From Cellulomonas sp. ES6 (GTDB lineage Bacteria; Actinomycetota; Actinomycetes; Actinomycetales; Cellulomonadaceae), in NCBI RefSeq assembly GCF_030053835.1, contig NZ_CP125655.1, positions 2,728,001 to 2,792,000 of the forward strand: a stretch of 64,000 nt of DNA, read 5' to 3'. The notes beneath the pieces were generated by a model that ran no database searches, was not told the origin of the DNA, and was given only the letters and a program-made list of their open reading frames with translations. Each line of letters starts with the position of its first letter. Position 1 is the stretch's first letter. The translations under genes were made by a program, and so were the position numbers. Positions 6,997 to 14,822 of this stretch are shown here, piece by piece.

Positions 6997-8619
6997 ATGA
7001 CGAAGGGCAGCACCATCGCCACCACCAACCACGACGGCACGCTCACCGTCATCGCCCACAGCGAGCACCACGACCTCACCCAGGACGTCACCCCGGGCAC
7101 CGAGTTCGCGCACCTCGACCCGCGCGCCCTGATCATCGAGACCAACGTCCGCGACGACGCGTCCGTGGACCTGACCCCCGGATTCGTCGGCTCGATCCGC
7201 CAGCACGGCGTGCTCATGCCGATCCTCGTGGTCCGCCACGGCGACGGCGCGCTGCACGTGCGCGCGGGCAAGCGCCGCACCCTCGGCGCGGTCGCCGCCA
7301 ACGCGCCCACCATCCCCGCTCGCATCATCGACGCCGGACCCGGCGCGGAGCGCCTGGTCCAGCAGATCATCGAGAACGACCAGCGCAAGGACTTCACCGA
7401 GGCCGAGCGCGTCGCGGGCTACGAGCAGATGGCGCTCGAGTTCGGCATGAGCGCCGGGCAGATCGCCGGACGCCTCGGGCGTACCAAGCGTGAGGTCACC
7501 ACCGCCCTGCGCGTCGCGAAGAGCGACCGCGCCCGCGAGGTGCTGGCCGCCGGGCTCACCATCGACCAGGCTGCGACCATCGCGGCCTTCGAGGACCACC
7601 CCGAGATCGTCGCCCGCCTCACCGAGGTCGCGCTGAACGACCCCGACGGCCTGGCCCACGAGGCGCAGGCGGAGCGCGACGACCTCGCGACCGCGCGCGA
7701 GCGTGCCCGGATTATCGAGGACCTGACCGCCACCGGCATCACCGTCCTGGACGCCGCACCCGGCTACGACGACCCGCAGGTCCGCGAGTTGTCCCGGCTC
7801 CGCCAGGACGACGGGCGCACCCCGATCGCCCCGGCCGAGCACACCGCGTGCCCCGGGCACGCCGCCTACGTCGGCACCCGGGGCTGGTCCGATGACCCGG
7901 TGACCTACTACGTGTGCACCGACTTCCCCGCCCACGGCCACAAGGTGCCGTCCTACGACCTGCCCGTCGCCGCCACCGACGGCGGCATGACCGCCGAGCA
8001 GAAGGCCGAGCGCCGCCGCGTGATCGACGGCAACAAGGCCTGGCGGTCCGCGACCACCGTCCGGCGCGAGTGGCTGGCCACGTTCGCCGCCCGCAAGTCC
8101 GCCCCCAAGGGCGCGGCCGCGATGCTCGGGTACGTCATCACCCACCGCGGCGACGACCTGGTCCGAGCCGCCCGCGAGGGGCACAAGATGGCCCGCGACC
8201 TGCTCGGCATCCACGCCGACCACTACAGCGGGCGGCAGTCCATCAGCGACGCGCTCGACGCCGCCGCCCCCGGGCGGCAGCAGATCATCGCCCTGACCGT
8301 GGCCCTGGCCGCCATCGAGGACGCCACCGACGACCACACGTGGCGGTCCCCGGTCGCGCACGTCGCCCGGTACCTCACCGCCATCGAGTCCTGGGGCTAC
8401 ACCCTGGCCGACGTCGAGCGCGAGGCCATCCACGGCCGCACCCAGCCCGACGAGACCCCCACCGACGAGACCCCCACCGGCGAGGCCCCCACCGGAGAGC
8501 CGGACGAGACCCAGCCCGCCGCCGAGGCCGAACCGGGCAGCGACGACGAGCCCGACACCGAGGACGCCGACGGGGCGACCGACGCCCTCGACCTGGCCGA
8601 GTACGAGGACCAGGACTAG
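6997..8619 (+). CDS. ParB/RepB-like nuclease-domain protein, 540 aa
   Basis: The start ATG follows a GAGAGG site. Residues about 40-135 form a ParB N-terminal domain: GKRRTLGA at 91-98 is the GxxR box that binds CTP or phosphate in ParB relatives, and ENDQRKDF at 126-133 is the ENxQR box. An HTH follows (about 148-170: MSAGQIAGRLGRTKREVTTA). The middle region is unique, and the tail (from ~478) is acidic with DETPT/GEAPT repeats. Actinobacterial plasmids and integrative elements often carry such long ParB-like proteins without ParA; none is seen here. It may act as a DNA-binding regulator rather than a segregation factor. A strong terminator follows. Confidence 0.8.
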   Translation: MTKGSTIATTNHDGTLTVIAHSEHHDLTQDVTPGTEFAHLDPRALIIETNVRDDASVDLTPGFVGSIRQHGVLMPILVVRHGDGALHVRAGKRRTLGAVAANAPTIPARIIDAGPGAERLVQQIIENDQRKDFTEAERVAGYEQMALEFGMSAGQIAGRLGRTKREVTTALRVAKSDRAREVLAAGLTIDQAATIAAFEDHPEIVARLTEVALNDPDGLAHEAQAERDDLATARERARIIEDLTATGITVLDAAPGYDDPQVRELSRLRQDDGRTPIAPAEHTACPGHAAYVGTRGWSDDPVTYYVCTDFPAHGHKVPSYDLPVAATDGGMTAEQKAERRRVIDGNKAWRSATTVRREWLATFAARKSAPKGAAAMLGYVITHRGDDLVRAAREGHKMARDLLGIHADHYSGRQSISDALDAAAPGRQQIIALTVALAAIEDATDDHTWRSPVAHVARYLTAIESWGYTLADVEREAIHGRTQPDETPTDETPTGEAPTGEPDETQPAAEAEPGSDDEPDTEDADGATDALDLAEYEDQD

Positions 8620-8630
8620 CACCCACACCA

Positions 8631-8667
8631 CCCCGGCCCTGGCTGAACGAAGCAGCCAGGGCCGGGG
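8631..8667 (+). terminator. Terminator after the ParB-like gene
   Basis: A perfect 15-bp stem (CCCCGGCCCTGGCTG at 8631-8645 with its complement at 8653-8667) and an AACGAAG loop, 11 bases after the stop codon. Confidence 0.85.
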
Positions 8668-8764
8668 CCAGGGGGTGGACCGCGACCGCAGGGTGAAGCG
8701 GCCCACCCGCGAACCTACTGGCCACGACCCCGGCGCGAGGCCCGAACCGGCGCCGGCGTGCGGC

Positions 8765-8928
8765 GGGTGCCGGGCGCATCGAGCGCCGGCACCCGCCACG
8801 GGGCCCCGGCCCCGCACCCCGGCGACGCTGACCGGCCGCGCCTACGGCGCGCAGTGCTGATCGGGCGCGCGAGCTCGCGCTCGAGCTGGTGGCCATCGCG
8901 GCCCGCCTCGGCCGGTATCAGACCCCGG
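8765..8928 (+). repeat. Intergenic module, copy 1
   Basis: Begins with the hairpin-forming GTGCCGGGCGCATCGAGCGC, continues through GGGGCCCCGGCCCCGCACCC, a CGACGCTGACCGGCCGCGCC segment and CCTACGGCGCGCAG, then a GCGCGAGCTCGCG palindrome and GGCCGGTATCAGACC. The same order recurs at 9890-10046 and 11211-11366 and in part at 6690, 12184 and 12489. No reading frame is conserved between copies, so the repeat works as DNA or RNA. Confidence 0.75.
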
Positions 8929-9051
8929 CACCCCACCCGATGCCTGCGGGCCCTGACCTGCCCCACACCTCGCTGCGCTCGGCATGCGCCACGTCACAAC
9001 CCTCCGGCCCCGCGCGGGGACCCCTGGCCGGGGCCCGATACCTCGCGCCTA

Positions 9052-9085
9052 CCGGTGAGGCCCGGAGGAACCGGGCGCTCACCGG
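9052..9085 (+). promoter_or_regulatory. Leader hairpin 2
   Basis: Outer stem CCGGTGAG (9052-9059) with CTCACCGG (9078-9085); inner stem GCCCGG (9060-9065) with CCGGGC (9071-9076). The inner pairs differ from leader 1 but still pair. It lies about 20 bases before the start, next to an AGGAGG site. Confidence 0.7.
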
Positions 9086-9106
9086 CCGACCAACCAGGAG
9101 GACACC

Positions 9107-9805
9107 ATGACCACCACCTACGACACCGACTGCCAGCAGGCCGCCGACACCCAGGGCATCACCGCCATCACCACCGCCCTCGCGGTGCGCGGCATCGCGG
9201 TCACCATCGAGCAGACCGGCGGCATGACCATGGTCGCCACCGTCCACCTGCCCGGCGACGGCGTCCTGGGCCTGACCCAGGACGGCGAGACGACCCAGGT
9301 CGTGGAGTACACCGCCGACCAGTGGGCCGGGTCGGTCGACGTCGAGGACTCCCAGGTGCACCGCTTCGTCTCGCTGGCCGCCGCGGTGAACTGGGTCCAG
9401 GCCCGCTGTGCGGAGAACGTCGCTGCGTGGTGGGGCTCCCAGATCGCCCGCAACGCCGACGCCCGGGGTCTGGCCGGCGGGCAGGTCCGCGCCACCGCCG
9501 AGCAGCAGGCGCAGGCCCGCTGGAACTGGCCTTCCGGTCGCCCCCGCTACACCGTCGCCGTCGACGTGCCGCCGCGGCCCACCCCGACGTTCCTCGTGCG
9601 CGCCTACGACGACGCAGACCACATCGAGCCGTACACCGAGCACCGCGTGGACGGCCTCAGCGACGCCGTCACCGCCCTCATGCAGGCCGCCCACGACCCG
9701 CTGACCGTCGCCGCGACCCAGGACGACCAGGAGTGCACGTGCATGCCCGACGGCGCCGGCCGCCACGGCCGCGCCTGCGAGCTGTACGACGGCTGGAACG
9801 AGTAA
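9107..9805 (+). CDS. Hypothetical protein of plasmid type, 232 aa
   Basis: Start ATG after CCAGGAGGACACC, a strong ribosome-binding site. The middle of the protein is soluble and mixed, with a possible beta-rich N-terminal half (residues 20-90); a short cysteine cluster near the C-terminus (ECTCMPDG, RACELYDGW) could bind metal. I do not recognise the family. It is flanked by the repeated intergenic modules and shares the leader hairpin with the ParB-like, ArdC-like and DUF6573 genes, so it probably belongs to the same regulon. Confidence 0.75.
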   Translation: MTTTYDTDCQQAADTQGITAITTALAVRGIAVTIEQTGGMTMVATVHLPGDGVLGLTQDGETTQVVEYTADQWAGSVDVEDSQVHRFVSLAAAVNWVQARCAENVAAWWGSQIARNADARGLAGGQVRATAEQQAQARWNWPSGRPRYTVAVDVPPRPTPTFLVRAYDDADHIEPYTEHRVDGLSDAVTALMQAAHDPLTVAATQDDQECTCMPDGAGRHGRACELYDGWNE

Positions 9806-9815
9806 CCACCACCGC

Positions 9816-9883
9816 GACGGCCGGGCCACCACAGCCCGGCCGTCCCGGCCGGGCCACCACAGCCCGGCCGTCCCGGCCGGGCC
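9816..9883 (+). terminator. Terminator with a tandem 28-bp duplication
   Basis: GACGGCCGGGC (9816-9826) pairs with GCCCGGCCGTC (9834-9844). The 28-base unit 9818-9845 is repeated exactly at 9846-9873, with a third partial copy to 9883, so two hairpins stand side by side. The duplication looks recent. Confidence 0.8.
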
Positions 9884-9889
9884 AGCCGC

Positions 9890-10046
9890 GGGTGCCGGGC
9901 GCATCGAGCGCCGGCACCCGCCCGGGGCCCCGGCCCCGCACCCCGGCGACGCTGACCGGCCGCGCCTACGGCGCGCAGCACCCGACCCGCGCGCAGCTCG
10001 GCGCGAGCTCGTGGCCGTCGCGGCTCACCAAGGGCCGGTACCACCC
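9890..10046 (+). repeat. Intergenic module, copy 2
   Basis: Nearly identical to copy 1 over the first ~90 bases (through CCTACGGCGCGCAG), then diverged but with the same landmarks (GCGCGAGCTCG, GGGCCGGTACCACC). Confidence 0.75.
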
Positions 10047-10177
10047 CGCCCGCACCCCACCCGATGCCGTTCGGGCGTGAGCGATCCCACACCGCCGCTG
10101 CGCGCCGGCATGCGATCCCACACACCCGCCCGGCCCCGCGCGGGGCCCCGACGCGGGCGGCGCGGCACCTCGCGCGA

Positions 10178-10212
10178 GCCGGTGAGGCCGGGCAAGCCCA
10201 GCGCTCACCGGC
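10178..10212 (+). promoter_or_regulatory. Leader hairpin 3 (before the ArdC-like gene)
   Basis: Outer stem GCCGGTGAG (10178-10186) with CTCACCGGC (10204-10212); inner GCCGGGC-AA-GCCCAGC with one mismatch. It lies 30 bases upstream of the start, followed by GGGAGG. Confidence 0.7.
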
Positions 10213-10242
10213 CCAACGACTCGAACCCCCGGGAGGCAGACC

Positions 10243-11148
10243 ATGACCCGCAAGGTCACCACCACCACGACCGCCGAGCAGCGCCGCGAGCAGGCCGCCG
10301 CCCTGCAGGCCAGCATCGCCGAGAAGGTCGACACCCTGCGCGACACCGACCAGTGGCGCGCGTTCCTCGACCTGACCCGCGGCTTCCACCGCTACTCCCT
10401 GAACAACCTCATCCTCATCTGGTCGCAGTACCCCGCCGCGACCCGCGTCGCCGGGTTCCGCCAGTGGCAGGCCCGCGGCCGCCAGGTCCGCAAGGGAGAG
10501 AAGGCCATCCGGATCTTCGGGTACGCCACCAAGAAGATCACCGACGACACCGACGCCCCCGAGGACCTCACCGAGGCCGACGAGACCGGGCAGCGCCGCC
10601 GCGTCTACTTCCCCATCCTGTCGGTGTTCGACATCGCCCAGACCGACCCCGTCGACCCCGACGCCGCCGACGGCGCCGCCCTGACCCAGACCCTCACCGG
10701 TGCCGACGACCTCGGCGTCTTCGCCGCCGTGAGCGACTACCTCACCGCCGACGGTTGGACCGTCGAGCACGAGACCCTGCCCACCGGGCTGCGCGGGTAC
10801 ACCCACTACGAGAGCCGGCGCGTGGTCATCGCCGCCGACCTTGAGCCCGCGCAGGCCGCCAAGACCGCCCTGCACGAGGCGGCCCACGCACTCCTGCACG
10901 GCGACCTGGAGCCGGGGGAGTACCAGCAGCACCGCGGCACCTACGAGACCGAGGCCGAGTCCGTCGCCTACGTCGTCGCCGGCCTGCTCGGCCTGGACAC
11001 CGGCGCCTACACCATCGGCTACGTCGCCGGATGGGCTGACGCCGACACCGACCTCATCCGGTCGACCGCCGCGAACGTCCTGCGCGCCGCCCACACCATC
11101 GCCGACGCCATCACCACCGGCCCCGTCGACGTCGACGCGGCCGCCTGA
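10243..11148 (+). CDS. ArdC-like antirestriction protein (ssDNA-binding domain plus metalloprotease fold), 301 aa
   Basis: The N-terminal ~150 residues match the ArdC ssDNA-binding domain (DQWRAFLDLTRGFHRYS, NLILIWSQYP, GFRQWQARGRQVRKGEKAI). The C-terminal part carries a zinc-protease signature, HEAAH at 211-215, with a downstream ETEAES (235-240) that can supply the third ligand. ArdC proteins travel with conjugative plasmids and protect incoming single-stranded DNA from restriction. This fits the relaxase genes further on. A truncated relic of the same gene lies at 1677-1831. Confidence 0.88.
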   Translation: MTRKVTTTTTAEQRREQAAALQASIAEKVDTLRDTDQWRAFLDLTRGFHRYSLNNLILIWSQYPAATRVAGFRQWQARGRQVRKGEKAIRIFGYATKKITDDTDAPEDLTEADETGQRRRVYFPILSVFDIAQTDPVDPDAADGAALTQTLTGADDLGVFAAVSDYLTADGWTVEHETLPTGLRGYTHYESRRVVIAADLEPAQAAKTALHEAAHALLHGDLEPGEYQQHRGTYETEAESVAYVVAGLLGLDTGAYTIGYVAGWADADTDLIRSTAANVLRAAHTIADAITTGPVDVDAAA

Positions 11149-11156
11149 CCACCCGC

Positions 11157-11187
11157 GTGCCCGGCCGACTTCCCCCCGGCCGGGCAC
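11157..11187 (+). terminator. Terminator after the ArdC-like gene
   Basis: GTGCCCGGCC (11157-11166) pairs with GGCCGGGCAC (11178-11187), nine bases after the stop. Confidence 0.75.
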
Positions 11188-11210
11188 CAGGGGGCCAGCC
11201 CCCCGGCGGA

Positions 11211-11366
11211 GTGCGGGCGCATCGAGCGCCGCACACCACCACGGGGCCCCGGCCCCGCACCCCGGCGACGCTGACCGGCCGCGCCTACGGCGCGCAGTGC
11301 TGGCCAGGCGCGCGAGCTCGCGCCCGGGCTGCTGGCCATCGCGACCCACCCAGGCCGGTAGCAGAC
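11211..11366 (+). repeat. Intergenic module, copy 3
   Basis: Matches copies 1 and 2 through CCTACGGCGCGCAG, then GCGCGCGAGCTCGCGC and GGCCGGTAGCAGAC. It ends where leader hairpin 4 begins; here the module and the hairpin are adjacent. Confidence 0.75.
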
Positions 11367-11401
11367 GCCGGTGAGGCCCCAAGAACGGGGCGCTCACCGG
11401 C
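11367..11401 (+). promoter_or_regulatory. Leader hairpin 4
   Basis: Outer stem GCCGGTGAG (11367-11375) with CTCACCGGC (11393-11401); inner stem GCCCC (11376-11380) with GGGGC (11387-11391). The inner stem is rebuilt with different bases compared with leaders 1-3, which supports an RNA structure. Confidence 0.7.
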
Positions 11402-11436
11402 CCGCCCAGGGCCACCGAACAGACAGGAGCCCCACC

Positions 11437-12144
11437 ATGCAGAACCCCACCGGCCCGGCCGAGATCGACGTCGACCCGCTGACCCGGGCATGCCGGGCGC
11501 TGACCGCCGCAGGCGTGCAGCACACGCCGACGTACCTCGCCATCGAGGTCCCGGCCGCCGCCGGCCTGATCGTCGTGTCCGACGGTCTCGCCGACGCCGA
11601 GTGGACCGTGTGCCGGTACACCGACCCGAGCGACTACGCCGAGGGCCGCGACGCGGCCGAACGGCTCGACACCGACGACGTGACCGCTCTCGCGGCATGG
11701 GTCGCCCAGCGCACCTTCACCAGCGCCACGCCCGGCGCCGCACCGGTGTGCGACCTGACCGACCTGTTCGGCCCCCTGATCCACGTCTACACGCGCGCCC
11801 GGGCGATCGCCGACGACGTCCTGCACGACGTCACCACCGACGCGGCCGAAGCCGGCTTCCGCTGCCCGGTCGCGCTGACCGCCGGCGCCTGGGGCGACGC
11901 CGTCGAATGGAACGCCGAGCACGGCGCCCACCAAGACGAGTCCGGGCGCCTCTGGGACGTGCTCACCATGGCCCGCTTCTACGCCCAGCGGGCCAGCGAC
12001 ACCGACCGCGTGCCGTTCCGTGTGCTGCGCGTGCCGAACCAGCCCCACGCCACGCAGCCGCGGCACGCCGACCTGGTGCTGCACATCGGCCCCGGCGACC
12101 ATGGCGAGCCAGTCTTCACCATCATGCTGCCCGGCGAGGACTGA
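11437..12144 (+). CDS. DUF6573-family protein, 235 aa
   Basis: I chose the ATG at 11437 after ACAGGAGC; the frame is open 66 bases further up but that part overlaps the leader hairpin. The second half has the DUF6573 pattern (IHVYTRARAIADDVL, AGFRCPVALTAGAW, RLWDVLTMARFYA, and the C-terminal GPGDHGEPVFTIMLPGED). These small plasmid and phage proteins have no established function. The first 110 residues are an extra N-terminal domain I do not recognise. A hairpin follows the stop. Confidence 0.8.
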   Translation: MQNPTGPAEIDVDPLTRACRALTAAGVQHTPTYLAIEVPAAAGLIVVSDGLADAEWTVCRYTDPSDYAEGRDAAERLDTDDVTALAAWVAQRTFTSATPGAAPVCDLTDLFGPLIHVYTRARAIADDVLHDVTTDAAEAGFRCPVALTAGAWGDAVEWNAEHGAHQDESGRLWDVLTMARFYAQRASDTDRVPFRVLRVPNQPHATQPRHADLVLHIGPGDHGEPVFTIMLPGED

Positions 12145-12157
12145 CCGCAGCGCCCGT

Positions 12158-12181
12158 GCACCGCCCGTCTCCGGGCGGTGC
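12158..12181 (+). terminator. Terminator after the DUF6573 gene
   Basis: GCACCGCCC (12158-12166) pairs with GGGCGGTGC (12173-12181); 13 bases past the stop. Confidence 0.7.
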
Positions 12182-12285
12182 GCGGGTGACCGGGCGCATC
12201 GAGCGCCGGCCACCCGCCCGGGGCCCCGCCCCGGACCCCGGCCCGTAGGTCGCGTACTGGGCAGGGTGTGGGCGGCCCTTCGACC

Positions 12286-12369
12286 ACCTGGGCACGCCGC
12301 GAGCTCCCTCGCTGCGCGGCTCGCTGGCGCACACAGGTGGACGACGGGACCCAGCAGGCGCCCGCACAC
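12286..12369 (+). repeat. Imperfect inverted repeat, left arm (partner 19765-19850)
   Basis: The end 12332-12369 (CACAGGTGGACGACGGGACC onward to GCGCCCGCACAC) is the reverse complement of 19765-19802 with about three differences in 38 bases, and weaker similarity continues through the GAGCTC segment. Each copy also contains its own internal CCACCTG...CAGGTGG dyad. Confidence 0.6.
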
Positions 12370-12809
12370 CCCCGCGCCCCTCACCTCGAGCACAGCGGCC
12401 CGCCTTCTCGCCGGCGAGGGCGTGCACGGGCTCACCGAGAGCACCCAGGGCGTGCGGTGGGCCGGCGGCCGCCGCGGGCGGCGCACCCCACCGCGGGGCC
12501 CCGGCCCCGCACCCCGGCGACGAACGCATCAGGGCCGGCCGTGGTCCGGCCAGCGGGCGGGTCACCAGCGGGGTCCATCGATCCGAGCCGGTTGATCGTT
12601 GTCGCGCCGCCGCGGGCGTCAAGGGCCGATCGCCTGACGTAGCCGGTCGGGGACGGTGCTCCGCACCAAGGTCCAAGCCCTGGTCTGACGGGCCCTTGAC
12701 CCCCACAGCTCTGCGACATGGGCCTCCGGCTATCGAAGCGATGGCCAGCCGCACCGAGCACCAGCCATCACCAACCGGGCGCGCAGCTCGCAGACACCAG
12801 GAGGACACC

Positions 12810-13256
12810 ATGACCACCACCACCAACCGCCAGTGCAGCCCCGAACCGATCTGGGCCGGCGGCCAGGTCGACGGCACGGGCCGCTTCAACGCCTTCACCG
12901 ACTACCGCTGGGAGTGCGGGTGCGGCCACCGGTATGACCACAGCGGCCGCGTCGAGATCGGCGCGCAGCACACCGCGCACCTCGCTGAGGCCGAGCCGGC
13001 CACCGTGGTGCCCACCGTCTACTCCAAGCCGGGCTGCCCGCAGTGCACCGCGACCTGCAGGGCGCTCGACAAGGCCGGCGTCACCTACGAGCTGGTCGAC
13101 CTGACCGAGGACGCCGACGCGCGCGACTACGTGATGAGCCTCGGGCACCTGCAGGCCCCGGTCGTCGTGATCGACGCCGACACGCACTGGTCCGGGTACC
13201 GGCCCGACCGGATCGCTGCCGCCGCCCGCGACCTGCCGAACGCGAGCAGGGCATGA
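12810..13256 (+). CDS. Glutaredoxin/NrdH-like protein with extra N-terminal domain, 148 aa
   Basis: Start at 12810 chosen for the AGGAGG at 12799-12804; the open frame further up has no such site. Residues 66-145 are a glutaredoxin fold: YSKPGCPQC gives the redox pair C76/C79, and APVVVIDADTHWSGYRPDRI matches the NrdH cis-proline and C-terminal region. The first 60 residues have CGCGH and are not typical of NrdH; they may bind metal. It is first of six closely coupled genes (12810-15930). Confidence 0.8.
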   Translation: MTTTTNRQCSPEPIWAGGQVDGTGRFNAFTDYRWECGCGHRYDHSGRVEIGAQHTAHLAEAEPATVVPTVYSKPGCPQCTATCRALDKAGVTYELVDLTEDADARDYVMSLGHLQAPVVVIDADTHWSGYRPDRIAAAARDLPNASRA

Positions 13257-13783
13257 GCGACCTGCAGGCGGCGGCCGAGGCCGACGTCGTCGACCTGCTC
13301 GTCAACCGGGCCCTGTGGTCGGCCCAGGATGCGGCGACCCTGCGGACGGTCGCCCCGTGGTGGCCGTTCGGCGGCCGCGTCCTGAGGCCGGCCCTCGCGG
13401 CGCTCGTCTGGGACCACGACCTCAACTGCCCCGGCGCCCCCGTCGCCGGCCCCGAGCGCCTCACGGCGATCTGGGAGTGGATCCAGGACCGCGCGGCCGA
13501 CGTCGACGCCGCACAGGCCGCGCACCAGGACTGGATCCGCTCCGAGCGCTCCGGAGCGAGGAAGGGGCCCGAGCCCGTCGACCCGTACCGCAGCTCGGCC
13601 GAGAGCTACCAGGCCCAGCGTGCCGGCCTGCCGGACCCGGGCCTGCTGCGCCACGCCCGCGCCGTCCTGGGTGTGCTGCCGCACCTGGCCGCACTCGACG
13701 CGCACAGCACCGCCACCACCGAGCAGCTGCTCGAGCAGCTCACCAACCTGCGCGCGGCGAACCTCGCCGCCGCACTGCGATGA
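13253..13783 (+). CDS. Hypothetical protein, 176 aa
   Basis: ATG overlaps the previous stop (ATGA), so translation is coupled. The protein is mostly helical by composition (AAEADVVDLLVNRALWSAQDAATL; ERLTAIWEWIQDRAADVDAAQ; TEQLLEQLTNLRAANL). Length and helical pattern resemble plasmid-encoded helper proteins, but I recognise no family. No membrane segment or catalytic motif is visible. Confidence 0.7.
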   Translation: MSDLQAAAEADVVDLLVNRALWSAQDAATLRTVAPWWPFGGRVLRPALAALVWDHDLNCPGAPVAGPERLTAIWEWIQDRAADVDAAQAAHQDWIRSERSGARKGPEPVDPYRSSAESYQAQRAGLPDPGLLRHARAVLGVLPHLAALDAHSTATTEQLLEQLTNLRAANLAAALR

Positions 13784-13794
13784 AGGGAACCACC

Positions 13795-14136
13795 ATGACC
13801 ACCCACACAGCACCCGGCCCGTGGCCGGTCTGCCCCTCCTGCGGCTCCACCCGGCGCAGGTGCCTACGCCCCTCAGGCCACGAGGCAGCCGAGTGGCACG
13901 TCGAGCGTGTCGCGCTCTGGGAGGACCTGGACGTCGAGACCAAGGCGCGCCTCGAGCGGATCGTCGAGCGGCCGCGCGTGCGCGTCCAGCCCGTCCCCGG
14001 CAACGCGGGCCGCTACGCGATGTGGTGCGCGCACTGCACCGACACCTACGCGAACAGCGTGAAGACCGACGTCGAGGAGGCCGCCGCTCGGCACCGCCAG
14101 CTGCACCGCACCGGCGCGGTCGAGGTGATCCGATGA
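13795..14136 (+). CDS. Small zinc-ribbon-like protein, 113 aa
   Basis: Two in-frame starts exist: ATG 13780, overlapping the previous stop, and ATG 13795 after GAAGGGAACC; I take the latter. Cysteine pairs CPSCGSTRRRC (near residue 11) and WCAHCTDTY (near residue 81) suggest a zinc ribbon. Middle residues are charged (RLERIVERPRVRV). It probably binds nucleic acid or mediates contacts; family not recognised. Confidence 0.65.
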   Translation: MTTHTAPGPWPVCPSCGSTRRRCLRPSGHEAAEWHVERVALWEDLDVETKARLERIVERPRVRVQPVPGNAGRYAMWCAHCTDTYANSVKTDVEEAAARHRQLHRTGAVEVIR

Positions 14137-14140
14137 ACGC
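14120..14140 (+). promoter_or_regulatory. Example of start/stop overlap in the 12.8-15.9 kb operon
   Basis: CCGATGAACG: the TGA of the zinc-ribbon gene (14134-14136) overlaps the ATG of the ParB-like gene (14133). The same ATGA or GTGA overlap occurs at 13253, 14819 and 15769. Such overlaps fixed the starts I chose. Confidence 0.7.
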
Positions 14141-14822
14141 GCGCATGGTGCCGATGAACGCCCTGTACCCGAACCCCGACAACCCGCCGTCGCGGCTGCG
14201 CGGCATCGAGGACCTCGCCGAGTCGATCAAGCTCTACGGGGTCCTCCAGCCGCTGATCGTCACGCCTCGCCAGCGCGGCGGCCTCACGATCATCGACGGC
14301 CGGCGCCGCTACGCGGCCGCCGACCTCGCCGGCCGGCAGGCTGTCCCCTGCGTGGCCGCGAAGGCCGCCACCCGCACCGACCAGCTGCTGCTGATCCTCG
14401 CCGCCGGTCTGGGGGAGCGGCTCACCCCGCTCGAGGAAGCCCAGGTCATGCGCGACCTGCGTGCCGACGGCGTGAAGTTCACCGACATCGCCCGGCGCAC
14501 CGGCCGGTCGCTGAGCACCGTGCGCGAGCGGCTGCAGCTGCTGGACACGCCCAGCGAGGTGCAGGACATGGTCGCAGGCGGCACGCTGACAGCCGCCGCG
14601 GCGGTCGAGCTCGCACGCCAGACCGCCACCACCGGATCCGGAACCGTGGCCACCAGGGCGCCGGCCCGCCCGGCCTGGTTCACGAAGTCCCACCCGATGG
14701 CCCGCCTCGTGCGGGAGACCTGCACGCACCGCGACACCCGCAAGGTCGTCGGCGGCGTCGGATGCGGGCAGTGCTGGCAGGACGTCATCGTCGCGGACGC
14801 CCGCGGGGAGGTCCGGGCATGA
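14133..14822 (+). CDS. ParB/Noc-like protein, 229 aa
   Basis: ATG overlaps the previous stop. Residues 5-95 are a ParB N-terminal domain (LYPNPDNPP, SIKLYGVLQPLIV, DGRRRYAAA) and 112-138 an HTH (KFTDIARRTGRSLSTVRERL). A cysteine set near the C-terminus (CTHRDTRK, GCGQCW) may form a zinc site. This is the second ParB-like protein of the element, smaller than the one at 6997; again no ParA is present, so a regulatory or DNA-modifying role is as likely as partition. Confidence 0.8.
   Translation: MNARMVPMNALYPNPDNPPSRLRGIEDLAESIKLYGVLQPLIVTPRQRGGLTIIDGRRRYAAADLAGRQAVPCVAAKAATRTDQLLLILAAGLGERLTPLEEAQVMRDLRADGVKFTDIARRTGRSLSTVRERLQLLDTPSEVQDMVAGGTLTAAAAVELARQTATTGSGTVATRAPARPAWFTKSHPMARLVRETCTHRDTRKVVGGVGCGQCWQDVIVADARGEVRA

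Larger units (their letters stand above)
12145..12809. other. Gene-free stretch with repeat fragments
   Basis: No gene seen. It contains a terminator (12158-12181), partial intergenic modules (about 12184-12242 and 12489-12525), and one arm of an inverted repeat shared with 19765-19850. The last 100 bases lead into a strong ribosome-binding site (CCAGGAGGACACC) for the next operon. Confidence 0.55.

Noticed and set aside
6862..8817. 651-codon open frame opposite the ParB-like gene
   Set aside because: Low-complexity Gly/Val/Leu composition, mirror of the coding strand; no start signal.
8765..11366. Intergenic modules considered as a CRISPR-like or REP array
   Set aside because: Copies are about 1.1-1.3 kb apart with genes between them and differ in their second halves; no spacers and no cas genes.
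9604..12486. 960-codon open frame on the minus strand
   Set aside because: It runs opposite to three well-supported genes and the repeat modules, is Gly/Arg/Val rich and has no family motif; it is a high-GC shadow frame.
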